Positions 1-8,092 of a stretch of DNA of 64,000 nt are shown one piece after another. The notes under the pieces were generated by a model. That model was not told where the DNA came from. It saw only the letters and a list, made by a program, of their open reading frames with translations, and ran no database searches. Position 1 is the stretch's first letter, and each line of letters starts with the position of its first letter. A program made the translations under genes and the position numbers. The DNA comes from an uncultured Stenotrophomonas sp. (lineage in GTDB: Bacteria; Pseudomonadota; Gammaproteobacteria; Xanthomonadales; Xanthomonadaceae): positions 124,001 through 188,000 of the forward strand of contig NZ_CAMFIA010000005.1 of assembly GCF_945952405.1 (NCBI RefSeq). The letters are read 5' to 3'.

Positions 1-1306
1 CCGCGTCAGCACGTCGCTGCTGCTTGCGCGTGACTACCAGGGACTGGCAGCACAGTCCGGCTTCAGCCTTGGCTCGCGCAGCACCTGGGGCGTGGGCGCG
101 CGTTTCTCGCATGCTGCGCAATGGGGCTTCGGCCATGAGCTGCAGCTGCAGGGCAATGCCAGCTTCGACAATGGACTCAGCATGGGCGCGTCCTGGCAGC
201 GCCGCAGCGCTGCCTTCGCGACGCTGGAAGACACCTTGCCGCTGCGCGATACCCGGCCGTGGCCGTGCGAACCCTGGACCCTGCCGGAGGCCTGCGCTTC
301 GCGCGACGAGCGGCTGCAGCAATCGCTGTCGGCCTCGCTGGGCTGGTCCAGCGCCAGGTGGGGCGCGTTTTCCTACACGTTCTGGCAGAGCCGCTATGGC
401 GGCGATGTTGGCCGTGGGCAGACGCTGTCGGCGTCACGCCGGTTCGGCCGGGTCAACGTCAACCTGACCCTGCAGCATGCGCAGGGGCGTGGCAGCGCCG
501 CGTTCGTCAATCTGCAGGTTCCGTTGGGACGCGGCAGCGTCAGTGCCCGTGCCTACCGCTATGAAGATGCGTCGCGCAACCTGGGCGCCAGTTTCCAGAG
601 CCGCACCGCAGGTGGCCTGGCCTACAACGTGGATGCATCGCACAGCGGTTCGCAGCAGCGGTTGGCGGTCGCAGCCAGCCAGCGCACCGCGTATGGCGCG
701 TTCAATGCGGGGGCCTCGCACATCCAGGGCCAGGCCCAGACCCAGTATCTGGCCGCCAGCGGCGGTGTAGCGCTGGCCTCGGGGCGCACCCTGGCGTTTT
801 CCAGCTCGCGCATTGGCGACACCTTTGCCGTGGTCCGGATTCCACGCGTGGCCGGGATCGGCCTGAGCGGCGCCGGCAGTGCCACCACCTCCGTGCTGGG
901 CACCGCGGTGTTGCCGTCGATCACCCCTTACCGGCCCACCCGCCTGCAGCTGGACGGGCGAACGCTGCCGCTGAACCAGCGCTTTGCCAGTACCACGCTT
1001 GATCTGGCGCTGGCGCGCGGTGCGGTCGCCACCCCCACCATCAGTGCGCACCCGGTGCGCCAGCTGTTGCTGACCGTGCGTACCCGCGGCGGCGAACTGG
1101 CACGGGTAGGTACCGCGCTGTACTCCGCCGAAGGCGACTTCATCGGCACCGTGATCGGCCAGGGCAACGCGATCCTGGACAACGAACAGATCGGCAAGCC
1201 GGTGCTGCTGGACGATGCCGGCGGTCGCTGTGAAGTGCACTACCGCGTGCCGGCCCGGTTCGATCCCGCGCGTCCCTACGAAGCATCCGAAGGACGTTGC
1301 CTGTGA
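1..1306 (+). CDS. Fimbrial outer-membrane usher, C-terminal part (5' end outside window)
   Basis: The reading frame is open from base 2, so the gene starts upstream of the window; about 434 C-terminal residues are present of the 750-850 usual for FimD/PapC ushers. What remains is the end of the beta barrel, with alternating aromatic and Gly/Ser strands, and the periplasmic C-terminal domains, ending in a beta-rich segment with a Cys pair (GGRCEVHYRV and EGRCL). Ushers are outer-membrane pores that accept chaperone-bound pilins and assemble them into fibres. The two DUF1120 proteins that follow on the same strand support a fimbrial operon. The family call rests on the C-terminal part only; the adhesin type is unknown. 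Confidence 0.85.
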   Translation, partial: RVSTSLLLARDYQGLAAQSGFSLGSRSTWGVGARFSHAAQWGFGHELQLQGNASFDNGLSMGASWQRRSAAFATLEDTLPLRDTRPWPCEPWTLPEACASRDERLQQSLSASLGWSSARWGAFSYTFWQSRYGGDVGRGQTLSASRRFGRVNVNLTLQHAQGRGSAAFVNLQVPLGRGSVSARAYRYEDASRNLGASFQSRTAGGLAYNVDASHSGSQQRLAVAASQRTAYGAFNAGASHIQGQAQTQYLAASGGVALASGRTLAFSSSRIGDTFAVVRIPRVAGIGLSGAGSATTSVLGTAVLPSITPYRPTRLQLDGRTLPLNQRFASTTLDLALARGAVATPTISAHPVRQLLLTVRTRGGELARVGTALYSAEGDFIGTVIGQGNAILDNEQIGKPVLLDDAGGRCEVHYRVPARFDPARPYEASEGRCL

Positions 1307-1432
1307 TGCCCTCATTGCACTGCCGCGAACGCGCGGTGCCCGTATTGCCGGTAGCGACCTCGGTCGCTCCGCCAATGGATCGTCGTCGCAGACGGTCCCC
1401 CCATCCCCCTCCAACCTGGGAGTTTCCACACC

Positions 1433-2080
1433 ATGAGTAAAGTCCAGCTTTCCCTTGCCGCGACCGTGCTGGCACTGCTGTCGGCCGGTGCCGTGCACGC
1501 AGAACCCATCGCGCCCTCGACCCTGAAGGTCACCGGCAGCCTGGATGTCCCGGCCTGCCTGGTCACCGCTGGCGATGACGGCGTGTACGACTACGGCAGC
1601 CTGGGCCCGGGCGATATCCGCACCGGCACCACCTACAACGTGCTTCCGGCCATCAGCAAGGCCTGGAAGATCGAGTGCGAAGGCGACACCTACCTGACCT
1701 TCAAGGTGACCGACAACGCTGCAGCTTCGGCCAGTGCGACGGACACGTCGTACTTCGGCATGGGCAACGTCAACGGCACCGGCAAGCTGGGCTACTACAC
1801 GGTGACGATGCGCAACCCGAAGGTGAACGGCACCGCATCCAACGTGTTCACCACCAACACCACCGCCATTACCCGCGCGGCCACGGCGCCGTTGCGGCAT
1901 AGCAGCTACACCATGGGCTGGGCGCAGACGGCGGCCAACCTGCAGCAGATCGGCCGCGTGTTCGAGACCGATCTGGATGTGGTCGCCAGCCTTGCCGGCA
2001 GCCAGACCATGGGTGGCCCGATCACCGAGGACGCGAAGCTGCAAGGCTCGCTGACCCTGAACTTCGCCTACGGCCTGTAA
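1433..2080 (+). CDS. DUF1120-family fimbrial subunit-like protein (first copy)
   Basis: This 215-residue protein has a clear Sec signal peptide (hydrophobic run ending AVHA, cleavage before EPIAPS). The mature part is beta-rich and begins with a pilin-like strand (STLKVTGSLDVPACLV). A Cys pair (PACLV and KIECEG) can form the disulfide common in pilin domains, and the end LTLNFAYGL resembles the terminal beta strand that chaperones bind. DUF1120 proteins typically lie beside chaperone-usher genes, as here, 126 bases after the usher. The role, minor pilin or tip protein, is inferred. It is about the same length as its neighbour and shares its plan, so the two look like a tandem duplication. Confidence 0.8.
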   Translation: MSKVQLSLAATVLALLSAGAVHAEPIAPSTLKVTGSLDVPACLVTAGDDGVYDYGSLGPGDIRTGTTYNVLPAISKAWKIECEGDTYLTFKVTDNAAASASATDTSYFGMGNVNGTGKLGYYTVTMRNPKVNGTASNVFTTNTTAITRAATAPLRHSSYTMGWAQTAANLQQIGRVFETDLDVVASLAGSQTMGGPITEDAKLQGSLTLNFAYGL

Positions 2081-2090
2081 GGAGGCTCCC

Positions 2091-2750
2091 ATGCGTACCC
2101 CTATGATCCGCTCCTCGCTCGCGCTGGCCCTGCTGTCGGCCTGTGGCATGGCCTCTGCTGCCATTGCACCCAAGGACCTGGAGGTGACCGGCACGGTGAA
2201 GACGCCGACCTGCGTGGTCAGCTCCGACAAGGATGGCGTCTACGACTACGGCAAGGTCAATGCCAGCCTGATCCCGACCACCGGCTATCTCACCTTGTCC
2301 ACCATCGACCAGGTGTGGACGGTGGATTGCGGCAGCGGCAAGACCTTCATGTCCTTCCAGGTGGTCGACAACCGCGAGGCCTCCAGCTCCAGCGTCAGCT
2401 CGCAGAACTTCGGGCTGGGCGCGGTGGCGGGCTTCCCCACCAGCAAGCTGGGCTACTTCACGGTGACCCTGAACGGGGCCAAGGTCGACCAGGCCAACGT
2501 CAACGTGCTGCGCGGGACCAAGGGTGCGGCTTCCGGCACCGGTGCCGCCAGCACCTTCCTGGACAAGACCCTGTCGCACAGCTGGACCACCTCGGGCACC
2601 ACCGGTGCCCTGCCGCTCAGCGGCAGCGTGTTCTCGATGGGGTTGCGGGTCAGCGCCTTCGTCGCCAGTGAAACGGTGCGCGGCGCGCCGATCACCGAAG
2701 GAACCCCGCTGGATGGCAACCTGACGCTGAACTACGCCTTCGGTCTTTGA
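2091..2750 (+). CDS. DUF1120-family fimbrial subunit-like protein (second copy)
   Basis: This 219-residue paralogue of the preceding gene lies 10 bases behind it, with a perfect Shine-Dalgarno sequence (AAGGAGG) next to the upstream stop codon, so the two are co-translated from one mRNA. It has a signal peptide (LALALLSACGMASA, cleavage before AIAPK). The same markers recur in the same order: TPTCVVSSDKDGVYDYG, VDCGSGKTF, KLGYFTVTL, and the end LTLNYAFGL. The conserved Cys pair is again present. A secreted fimbrial structural or tip-associated protein is the likely role. The fimbrial operon seems to end here, since a hairpin follows at 2760-2786 and the next gene on this strand is unrelated. 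Confidence 0.8.
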   Translation: MRTPMIRSSLALALLSACGMASAAIAPKDLEVTGTVKTPTCVVSSDKDGVYDYGKVNASLIPTTGYLTLSTIDQVWTVDCGSGKTFMSFQVVDNREASSSSVSSQNFGLGAVAGFPTSKLGYFTVTLNGAKVDQANVNVLRGTKGAASGTGAASTFLDKTLSHSWTTSGTTGALPLSGSVFSMGLRVSAFVASETVRGAPITEGTPLDGNLTLNYAFGL

Positions 2751-3058
2751 CCGCAATGCCCGGGGCAGGTGCAATGCCTGCCCCGGCGGCTGGCAACCGG
2801 CTGCCAGCAGCCCCTGGCAGGCCGGACGTCGCCCGTCCACCGGATTCCCACCGGCTGCCCACGACCTATCCACAGGGTTGTCCCTAGCCAGCTTCATCAC
2901 TGTCATGTGAAGCTGTCATTGTTCCGTTTCCGCGCGGTGCTGTACTGCCGCAATGACGTGTTTCGGGCTTGACTGCGCAGCCCGTTCCGGCAGGTCTGAA
3001 GCGTCCGATCAGGCCGCCGATGGCACGATCCTTGCGGCGCAAGGGATTGCCGAATTTC
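2751..3058. other. Intergenic region between fimbrial operon and nrdA: hairpin, DnaA-like box, inverted repeat
   Basis: No gene is supported here. A strong GC stem (CCGGGGCAGG, loop, CCTGCCCCGG) at 2760-2786 probably ends the fimbrial transcript, although it lacks a T run. CTATCCACA at 2866-2874 differs by one base from the DnaA box TTATCCACA. AGCTTCA and TGAAGCT form a perfect inverted repeat at 2890-2896 and 2908-2914 with an 11-base loop, and CTGTCAT occurs twice beside it. These may belong to nrdA control, because DnaA acts on nrdAB in E. coli, but that link is inferred. Confidence 0.5.
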
Positions 3059-3059
3059 A

Positions 3060-3106
3060 CTACATTTGGCGTTGACGGACCCAGTTACCCCCACTATCTT
3101 GTGGCC
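3060..3106 (+). promoter_or_regulatory. nrdA promoter with two NrdR-like boxes
   Basis: TTGACG (3072-3077) and TATCTT (3095-3100) are separated by exactly 17 bases, which makes a good sigma-70 promoter with a start near 3107. Two sequences resembling the NrdR box core (C..AT.T.G) lie at 3060-3069 (CTACATTTGG) and 3092-3101 (CACTATCTTG). Their starts are 32 bases apart, about three helical turns, so both fall on one face of the DNA; one overlaps the -10 element and the other lies just upstream of the -35. NrdR represses ribonucleotide reductase genes in this manner. The second box matches well and the first is degenerate. Confidence 0.6.
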
Positions 3107-3287
3107 GTCGGTCACGGCGACCCCAAATCCTGGGGCCGCAGCGGTACTCCTCCGCGATCGTCAACGGCAGTGGCAGGCGCAGGGTCTCACCCCCTGCGAC
3201 GCCGTCCTGCAATCCTGGGCTGTCATGTCCCGGGCCGCGTCACCCGATGCATCCAGCACCCCCAATCACGCCAAGAGGACACACGCC
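3107..3287 (+). promoter_or_regulatory. Long structured 5' leader of nrdA
   Basis: About 180 bases separate the predicted transcription start from the nrdA start codon. The segment contains compact hairpins, for example CCCCA/TGGGG at 3121-3135 and a GCAGGG/CCCTGC stem near 3180-3200, and ends with the ribosome-binding sequence AAGAGGACA ahead of GTG at 3288. No known riboswitch is recognised; in particular the cobalamin box is absent. The frame upstream of 3288 happens to be open but lacks a good start. Confidence 0.35.
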
Positions 3288-5690
3288 GTGACCACCGAAT
3301 CCAGCGCCACCATCGAGAAGGAAAGCGAATTCCTGTTGACGTCGCCGCCGACGGCCAACGCGATGAGTGTGACCAAGCGCAATGGCACGACCGAGCTGGT
3401 GGATCTGAACAAGATCGTGCGCGCGGTGCAGCGTTCCTCCGAAGGCCTGCACGCGGTCGATCCGATGCGCGTGGCCACCCGCACCATTTCCGGCCTGTAC
3501 AACGGCGCCACCACCCGCGAACTGGACGAACTGTCCATCCGCACCGCCGCCCTGCTGATCGGTGAAGAGCCCGAGTACGGCCGCCTTGCGGCGCGCCTGC
3601 TGGCCAACTACATCGCCAAGGAAGTCTCCGGCCAGGAAATCTACGCCTTCTCGCAGTCGGTCAGCCGTGGCCATGAAGTCGGCCTGATCAACGACCGCCT
3701 GCTGAATTTCGTGCAGACCAATGCACGCAAGCTCAACGATGCCATCGACGGCGCGCTGGACCTGAACTTCGATTACTTCGGCCTGCGTACCCTGTACGAC
3801 CGTTACCTGCTGCGCCACCCGCACACCCGCAAGGTGATCGAGACCCCGCAGCAGTTCTTCCTGCGTATCGCCAGCGCGCTGAGCGAGGACGTGGCCGAGA
3901 CCCTGGCGCTGTACAAGCGCATGGGCAACCTCGACTACCTGCCGTCCAGCCCGACCCTGTTCAACTCCGGCACCACCCACGAGCAGCTGTCCTCGTGCTT
4001 CCTGCTGGACTCGCCGCAGGACTCGCTGGAGTCGATCTATTCCAAGTACGGCGACATCGCCCAGCTGTCGAAGTTCTCCGGCGGCATCGGCGTCAGCTAC
4101 ACCCGCGTGCGTTCGCGTGGTTCGCTCATCAAGTCGACCAATGGCCACTCCAACGGCATCGTGCCGTGGCTGAAGACCATGGATTCGTCGGTGGCCGCGG
4201 TCAACCAGGGTGGCAAGCGCAAGGGCGCGGCCTGCGTGTACCTGGAAACCTGGCACGCCGACATCGAGGACTTCCTCGAGCTGCGTGACAACACCGGTGA
4301 CGAAGCCCGTCGTGCGCACAACCTGAACCTGGCCAACTGGGTGCCGGACCTGTTCATGAAGCGCGTCGAGGCCGACCAGGAATGGTCGCTGTTCGATCCG
4401 CGCGTCGTGCCCGAGTTCACCGACCTGTTCGGCGAAGCCTTCGAGCAGGCCTACCTGCAGGCCGAGGCCCAGGGCAAGGCCAACCGCACCATCTCCGCGC
4501 GCAAGCTGTATGCCCGCATGATGCGTACGCTGGCCGAGACCGGCAACGGCTGGATGACCTTCAAGGACAAGTGCAACCGCGCCAGCAACCAGACCCTGCG
4601 TGCCGGCAACGTGATCCACCTGTCGAACCTGTGCACCGAGATCCTGGAAGTCACGTCCAACGATGAAACCGCGGTGTGCAACCTGGGTTCGATCAACCTG
4701 GGCAACCACTTCGACGAGCACAACGAGTTCGATTTCGAGAAGCTGGCCGAGACCGTGCGCCTGGCCGTGCGCCAGCTCGACCGCGTCATCGACCTGAACT
4801 TCTACCCGATCGAAACCGCCCGCCGCGCCAACCTGCGCTGGCGTCCGGTCGGCCTGGGCTGCATGGGCCTGCAGGACGTGTTCTTCCGCAAGCGCCTGCC
4901 GTTCGACAGTGCCGAAGCCCGCGCCCTGTCGAAGAAGATCGCCGAAGCGATCTACTTCCACGCACTGGAAACCTCCTGCGAGCTGGCCCAGGAACGCGGC
5001 AAGCACCCGTCGTTCAACGACACCCGCGCCGCCGGTGGCGAACTGCAGTTCGATGCCTGGAACGTGGTGCCGGAAGACAACGAGCGCTGGGATGCCCTGC
5101 GTGCCCGCATCAAGGAACACGGCCTGCGCAACTCGCTGATGATCGCGATCGCGCCGACCGCGACCATCGCCTCGATCGCCGGTTGCTACGAGTGCGTCGA
5201 GCCGCAGGTGTCCAACCTGTTCAAGCGCGAGACCCTGTCCGGTGACTTCCTGCAGGTCAACCGCTACCTGGTCAACGAGCTGAAGAAGCTGGGCCTGTGG
5301 ACCGCGGAGATGCGCGACGCCATCAAGCTGGCCGAAGGCTCCATCGCCGGCGTGGCGCAGATTCCGGAAACGCTGCGCGAGGTCTACCGCACCGCGTGGG
5401 AACTGCCGATGCGTTCGCTGATCGACATGGCCGCCGAGCGCGGCGCCTTCATCGACCAGTCGGCCTCGCTCAACCTGTTCATGGAAAGCCCGAACATCGG
5501 CGCGATGTCCTCCATGTACATGTACGCCTGGAAGCAGGGCATCAAGACCACCTACTACCTGCGTTCGCGCCCGGCCACCAAGATCGCCAAGACCACGGTG
5601 AGCAGCGCGGCCCCGGCCAAGGTGTTCAGCCCGGACGAAGCCATCGCCTGCTCGCTGGAAAACCCGGAAGCCTGCGAGGCCTGCCAGTAA
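3288..5690 (+). CDS. nrdA: Ribonucleoside-diphosphate reductase class Ia, alpha subunit
   Basis: NrdA reduces ribonucleoside diphosphates to deoxyribonucleotides in the cytosol, using a radical supplied by NrdB. With the GTG start at 3288 (AAGAGGACA upstream) the protein has 800 residues, the usual length. An ATP-cone lies at the N-terminus (from VTKRNGTTELVDLNKI). The catalytic set is visible: SSCFLLDS carries the first redox Cys, NLCTEI the thiyl-radical Cys with its Asn and Glu, and CNLGSINL the second redox Cys. The radical-transfer tyrosines are in TTYYLRSRP, and the C-terminal shuttle pair is CEACQ. nrdB follows on the same strand. The ATP-cone predicts dATP feedback inhibition. Confidence 0.98.
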   Translation: MTTESSATIEKESEFLLTSPPTANAMSVTKRNGTTELVDLNKIVRAVQRSSEGLHAVDPMRVATRTISGLYNGATTRELDELSIRTAALLIGEEPEYGRLAARLLANYIAKEVSGQEIYAFSQSVSRGHEVGLINDRLLNFVQTNARKLNDAIDGALDLNFDYFGLRTLYDRYLLRHPHTRKVIETPQQFFLRIASALSEDVAETLALYKRMGNLDYLPSSPTLFNSGTTHEQLSSCFLLDSPQDSLESIYSKYGDIAQLSKFSGGIGVSYTRVRSRGSLIKSTNGHSNGIVPWLKTMDSSVAAVNQGGKRKGAACVYLETWHADIEDFLELRDNTGDEARRAHNLNLANWVPDLFMKRVEADQEWSLFDPRVVPEFTDLFGEAFEQAYLQAEAQGKANRTISARKLYARMMRTLAETGNGWMTFKDKCNRASNQTLRAGNVIHLSNLCTEILEVTSNDETAVCNLGSINLGNHFDEHNEFDFEKLAETVRLAVRQLDRVIDLNFYPIETARRANLRWRPVGLGCMGLQDVFFRKRLPFDSAEARALSKKIAEAIYFHALETSCELAQERGKHPSFNDTRAAGGELQFDAWNVVPEDNERWDALRARIKEHGLRNSLMIAIAPTATIASIAGCYECVEPQVSNLFKRETLSGDFLQVNRYLVNELKKLGLWTAEMRDAIKLAEGSIAGVAQIPETLREVYRTAWELPMRSLIDMAAERGAFIDQSASLNLFMESPNIGAMSSMYMYAWKQGIKTTYYLRSRPATKIAKTTVSSAAPAKVFSPDEAIACSLENPEACEACQ

Positions 5691-5741
5691 CACCGCGCGG
5701 TGGGTGCCGACCGTTGGTCGGCACTCGAGCCCCCCGCACCT

Positions 5742-5807
5742 GTAGAGCCGAGCCATGCCCGGCTACGGAAAAACACCCACGGTAGCGCCGGGCCATGCCC
5801 GGCGGCT
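5742..5807. repeat. Two GTAG-type REP palindromes between nrdA and nrdB
   Basis: Two short imperfect palindromes that begin with GTAG lie in the 142-base gap: 5742-5764 (GTAGAGCCGAGCC...GGCT) and 5782-5807 (GTAGCGCCGGGCC...GGCGGCT). The GTAG head and GC-rich foldback match the REP class known from Stenotrophomonas genomes. Another hairpin, TGCCGACC/GGTCGGCA, lies at 5704-5722. Between nrdA and nrdB these would form stable stems in the mRNA and could affect the ratio of the two subunits. Confidence 0.8.
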
Positions 5808-5832
5808 CACCCAGGAATTCAAGGAAACACCC

Positions 5833-6852
5833 ATGGCCGACAAGCCCAAGCAGATGCTGCTCGATCCCGGTTTTGAACTGACCCTGCGCCCGATGCGCTA
5901 CCCGCAGTTCTATGACATGTACCGGAACGCGATCAAGAACACCTGGACGGTGGAAGAGATCAACTTCCAGATCGACATCACCGACCTGCACAGCAAGATG
6001 TCGCCGGGTGAGCGCCACCTGATCCACCGCCTGGTCGCATTCTTTGCTACCGGCGACTCGATCGTGTCCAACAACCTGGTGCTGAACCTGTACCAGCACC
6101 TGAATGCGCCGGAAGCGCGCATGTACCTGTCGCGCCAGCTGTACGAAGAAGCGCTGCACGTGCAGTTCTACCTGACCCTGCTCGACAACTACCTGCCGGA
6201 TCCGGAAGAGCGCGTCAAAGCCTTCGCCGCGGTGGAGAACATCGACTCGATCAAGAAGAAGGCCGATTTCTGCTTCAAGTGGATCGACTCGATCCAGGAC
6301 CTGAAGCGCATCGAGACCCGTGCCGAGCGCCGTCAGTTCCTGCTCAACCAGATCTGCTTCGCCGCCTGCATCGAAGGCCTGTTCTTCTTCGCTGCGTTCG
6401 CCTACGTGTATTACTTCCGTTCGCGCGGCCTGCTGCCGGGCCTGGCCTCGGGCACCAACTGGGTGTTCCGCGACGAGAGCGCGCACATGGAATTCGCGTT
6501 CGAGTCGGTGCGCGTGGTGCGTGAGGAAGAGCCGGACCTGTTCGACGATGAAATGAAGCAGCAGGTCTACGACATGCTGGCCGAAGCCATCGAATGCGAA
6601 GTGCAGTTCGCCGAGGACGTGCTGTCCGGTGGCGTGGCCGGCATCTCGACCCGCGACATGCGCCAGTACCTGCAGCACTGCGCCGACCAGCACTTCGCCA
6701 AGCTGGGCATGGAAAAGAAGTACAACGTGCGCAACCCGCTGCCGTTCATGGAACTGCAGGACGTGCAGGAACTGACCAACTTCTTCGAACGCCGCGTTTC
6801 GGCCTACCAGGTCGGCGTGCAGGGCGAAGTCGCCTTCGACATGAACTTCTGA
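5833..6852 (+). CDS. nrdB: Ribonucleoside-diphosphate reductase class Ia, beta subunit
   Basis: NrdB carries the di-iron centre and tyrosyl radical that start catalysis in NrdA. The ATG at 5833 follows AAGGAAAC and gives 339 residues; an upstream in-frame start would add sequence encoded by the REP elements and is rejected. The metal ligands are visible: Asp in ATGDSIV, EExxH in YEEALH, and DExxH in RDESAHMEF. The tyrosine four residues after the first ligand His (ALHVQFY) fits the radical Tyr. The protein is helical throughout, as expected for the ferritin-like fold. The end VAFDMNF is the usual short C-terminus that docks into NrdA. A rho-independent terminator follows at once. Confidence 0.98.
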   Translation: MADKPKQMLLDPGFELTLRPMRYPQFYDMYRNAIKNTWTVEEINFQIDITDLHSKMSPGERHLIHRLVAFFATGDSIVSNNLVLNLYQHLNAPEARMYLSRQLYEEALHVQFYLTLLDNYLPDPEERVKAFAAVENIDSIKKKADFCFKWIDSIQDLKRIETRAERRQFLLNQICFAACIEGLFFFAAFAYVYYFRSRGLLPGLASGTNWVFRDESAHMEFAFESVRVVREEEPDLFDDEMKQQVYDMLAEAIECEVQFAEDVLSGGVAGISTRDMRQYLQHCADQHFAKLGMEKKYNVRNPLPFMELQDVQELTNFFERRVSAYQVGVQGEVAFDMNF

Positions 6853-6883
6853 TCGAACCGGTCAGGCCTGTCGCAACGAAGAA

Positions 6884-6907
6884 CCCCGGCCAACGCCGGG
6901 GTTTTTT
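6884..6907 (+). terminator. Rho-independent terminator after nrdB
   Basis: The stem CCCCGGC/GCCGGGG with loop CAA is followed by TTTTTT. It sits between convergent genes, 31 bases after the nrdB stop and just before the stop codon of the LysE-type gene on the other strand. Confidence 0.9.
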
Positions 6908-6908
6908 G

Positions 6909-7544
6909 TCAGCGCCGTCCTTCCACCGCCATCCGCACCGCCAGGCCGGCCAGCACCGTGCCCATCAGCCAGCGCTGCAGCGCCTGCCAGGTCGGGCGTG
7001 CGGCCAGGAAGCCGGCGATGCTGCCGGCCATCACCGCGATCACCGCATTGACGCTCACGCTGACCGCGATCTGGGTGAAGCCCAGCACCAGCGACTGCAT
7101 CAGCACACTGCCATGGCCTTCCGGGTGCAGGAACTGCGGCAGCAGCGACAGGTACATCACCGCAATCTTCGGATTCAGCAGGTTGGTCAGGAAGCCCATC
7201 GCCAGCAGCCGGCCTGGACCGTCCGGCGGCAGCTCGCGCACCGCGAAGGGCGAGCGGCCGCCCGGCTTGAGCGCCTGCCAGGCCAGGTACAGCAGGTACA
7301 GCGCACCGCCGATGCGCAGCGCGTCATAGGCGAGCGGTACGGTCATCAGCAGGGCCGTGATGCCCAGCGCCGCGCACAGCATGTAGAACACGAAGCCCAG
7401 GGCTACCCCGCCCAGTGAGATCAGGCCGGCGCGGCGGCCCTGGCAGATCGAGCGTGACACCAGGTAGATCATGTTCGGCCCGGGCGTGAGCACCATGCCC
7501 AGCGAGATCAGGGCGAAGGCCAACAGGTCGGAAGTCGCGGGCAT
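6909..7544 (-). CDS. LysE/RhtB-family amino-acid exporter
   Basis: This 211-residue inner-membrane protein matches the LysE/RhtB translocator family, which exports amino acids such as homoserine, threonine or leucine by proton exchange. The family signature is near the N-terminus (LGMVLTPGPNMIYLVSRS), followed by about six hydrophobic segments and the mid-protein motif GFLTNLLNPKIAVMYLSLLPQF. The start is the ATG at 7544; longer frames run into the divergent thioesterase promoter region. It is convergent with nrdB and divergent from the thioesterase with 90 bases between. The substrate cannot be told from sequence. Confidence 0.92.
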   Translation of the reverse strand: MPATSDLLAFALISLGMVLTPGPNMIYLVSRSICQGRRAGLISLGGVALGFVFYMLCAALGITALLMTVPLAYDALRIGGALYLLYLAWQALKPGGRSPFAVRELPPDGPGRLLAMGFLTNLLNPKIAVMYLSLLPQFLHPEGHGSVLMQSLVLGFTQIAVSVSVNAVIAVMAGSIAGFLAARPTWQALQRWLMGTVLAGLAVRMAVEGRR

Positions 7545-7634
7545 GGGCGGTCCTGGCAGGGGGCGTGGCGCAGTGTAGCGCCGCCTGCACGGGGCCTGGC
7601 TTAAAATCGCGGCACCCCACACCGAAGCCCCACC

Positions 7635-8036
7635 ATGACCCCGATCCCCGAGACCGTGCCGCCCACTGAAGTGCGCATGGCCGAAATCGTCTTCCCCAAC
7701 CACACCAACCATCTCGGCACCCTGTTCGGCGGCCAGGCACTGGCGTGGATGGACAAGGCCGCCTTCCTGGCGGCCGCCCGTTACTCGCGCCGCACCGTGG
7801 TGACCGCGCGCAGCGACCAGGTCGACTTCAAGCTGCCGATCCGCATCGGCCAGATGGTGGAAACCATTGGCCGCATCGTCGAAGTCGGCCGCAGTTCGAT
7901 GAAGGTCGAGGTGGAACTGGTTGCCGAGGACCTGCACAGCGGCGAGCGTAAGCTGTGCACCCGCGGCCACTTCGTGATGATCGCGCTGGACGAAGAAGGC
8001 CACCCGATCGCCGTGCCGGCGCTGCCGGCAGCCTGA
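7635..8036 (+). CDS. Acyl-CoA thioesterase, single hotdog domain (YciA/BACH type)
   Basis: The 133-residue protein is one hotdog domain of the acyl-CoA hydrolase (YciA) type, which hydrolyses acyl-CoA to free acid and CoA in the cytosol. The signature FPNHTNHLGTLFGGQALAWMD contains the conserved Asn and Asp of the active site, and GRSSMKVEVELVAE is the usual second block. The length is standard. It is transcribed divergently from the LysE-type gene, and the sirtuin gene starts 57 bases downstream on the same strand with a GC hairpin between, so the two may share an mRNA. Chain-length preference is unknown. Confidence 0.92.
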   Translation: MTPIPETVPPTEVRMAEIVFPNHTNHLGTLFGGQALAWMDKAAFLAAARYSRRTVVTARSDQVDFKLPIRIGQMVETIGRIVEVGRSSMKVEVELVAEDLHSGERKLCTRGHFVMIALDEEGHPIAVPALPAA

Positions 8037-8092
8037 CCACGCCGCCCCGGGCGGCGCTTGCGGGGGCGCCCACGCGCCCCCATCTGGCAGCC

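Noticed and set aside
1306..1440. A 44-codon frame overlapping the usher stop (TGATG) and ending at the first DUF1120 start
   Set aside because: It is Arg/Pro-rich, has no ribosome-binding site of its own and looks like a leader between genes.
3107..3287. Cobalamin riboswitch in the nrdA leader
   Set aside because: A CCCCCTGCGACGCCGT stretch looks vaguely like the core, but the GGGAA...GGTG block and the B12 box are absent.
3240..5756. A frame of 838 codons antisense to nrdA, and similar long antisense frames elsewhere (for example 434-2230, 15473-17266, 32640-34223)
   Set aside because: They are opposite to certain genes and are the result of high GC content at third positions; their sequences have no family signatures.
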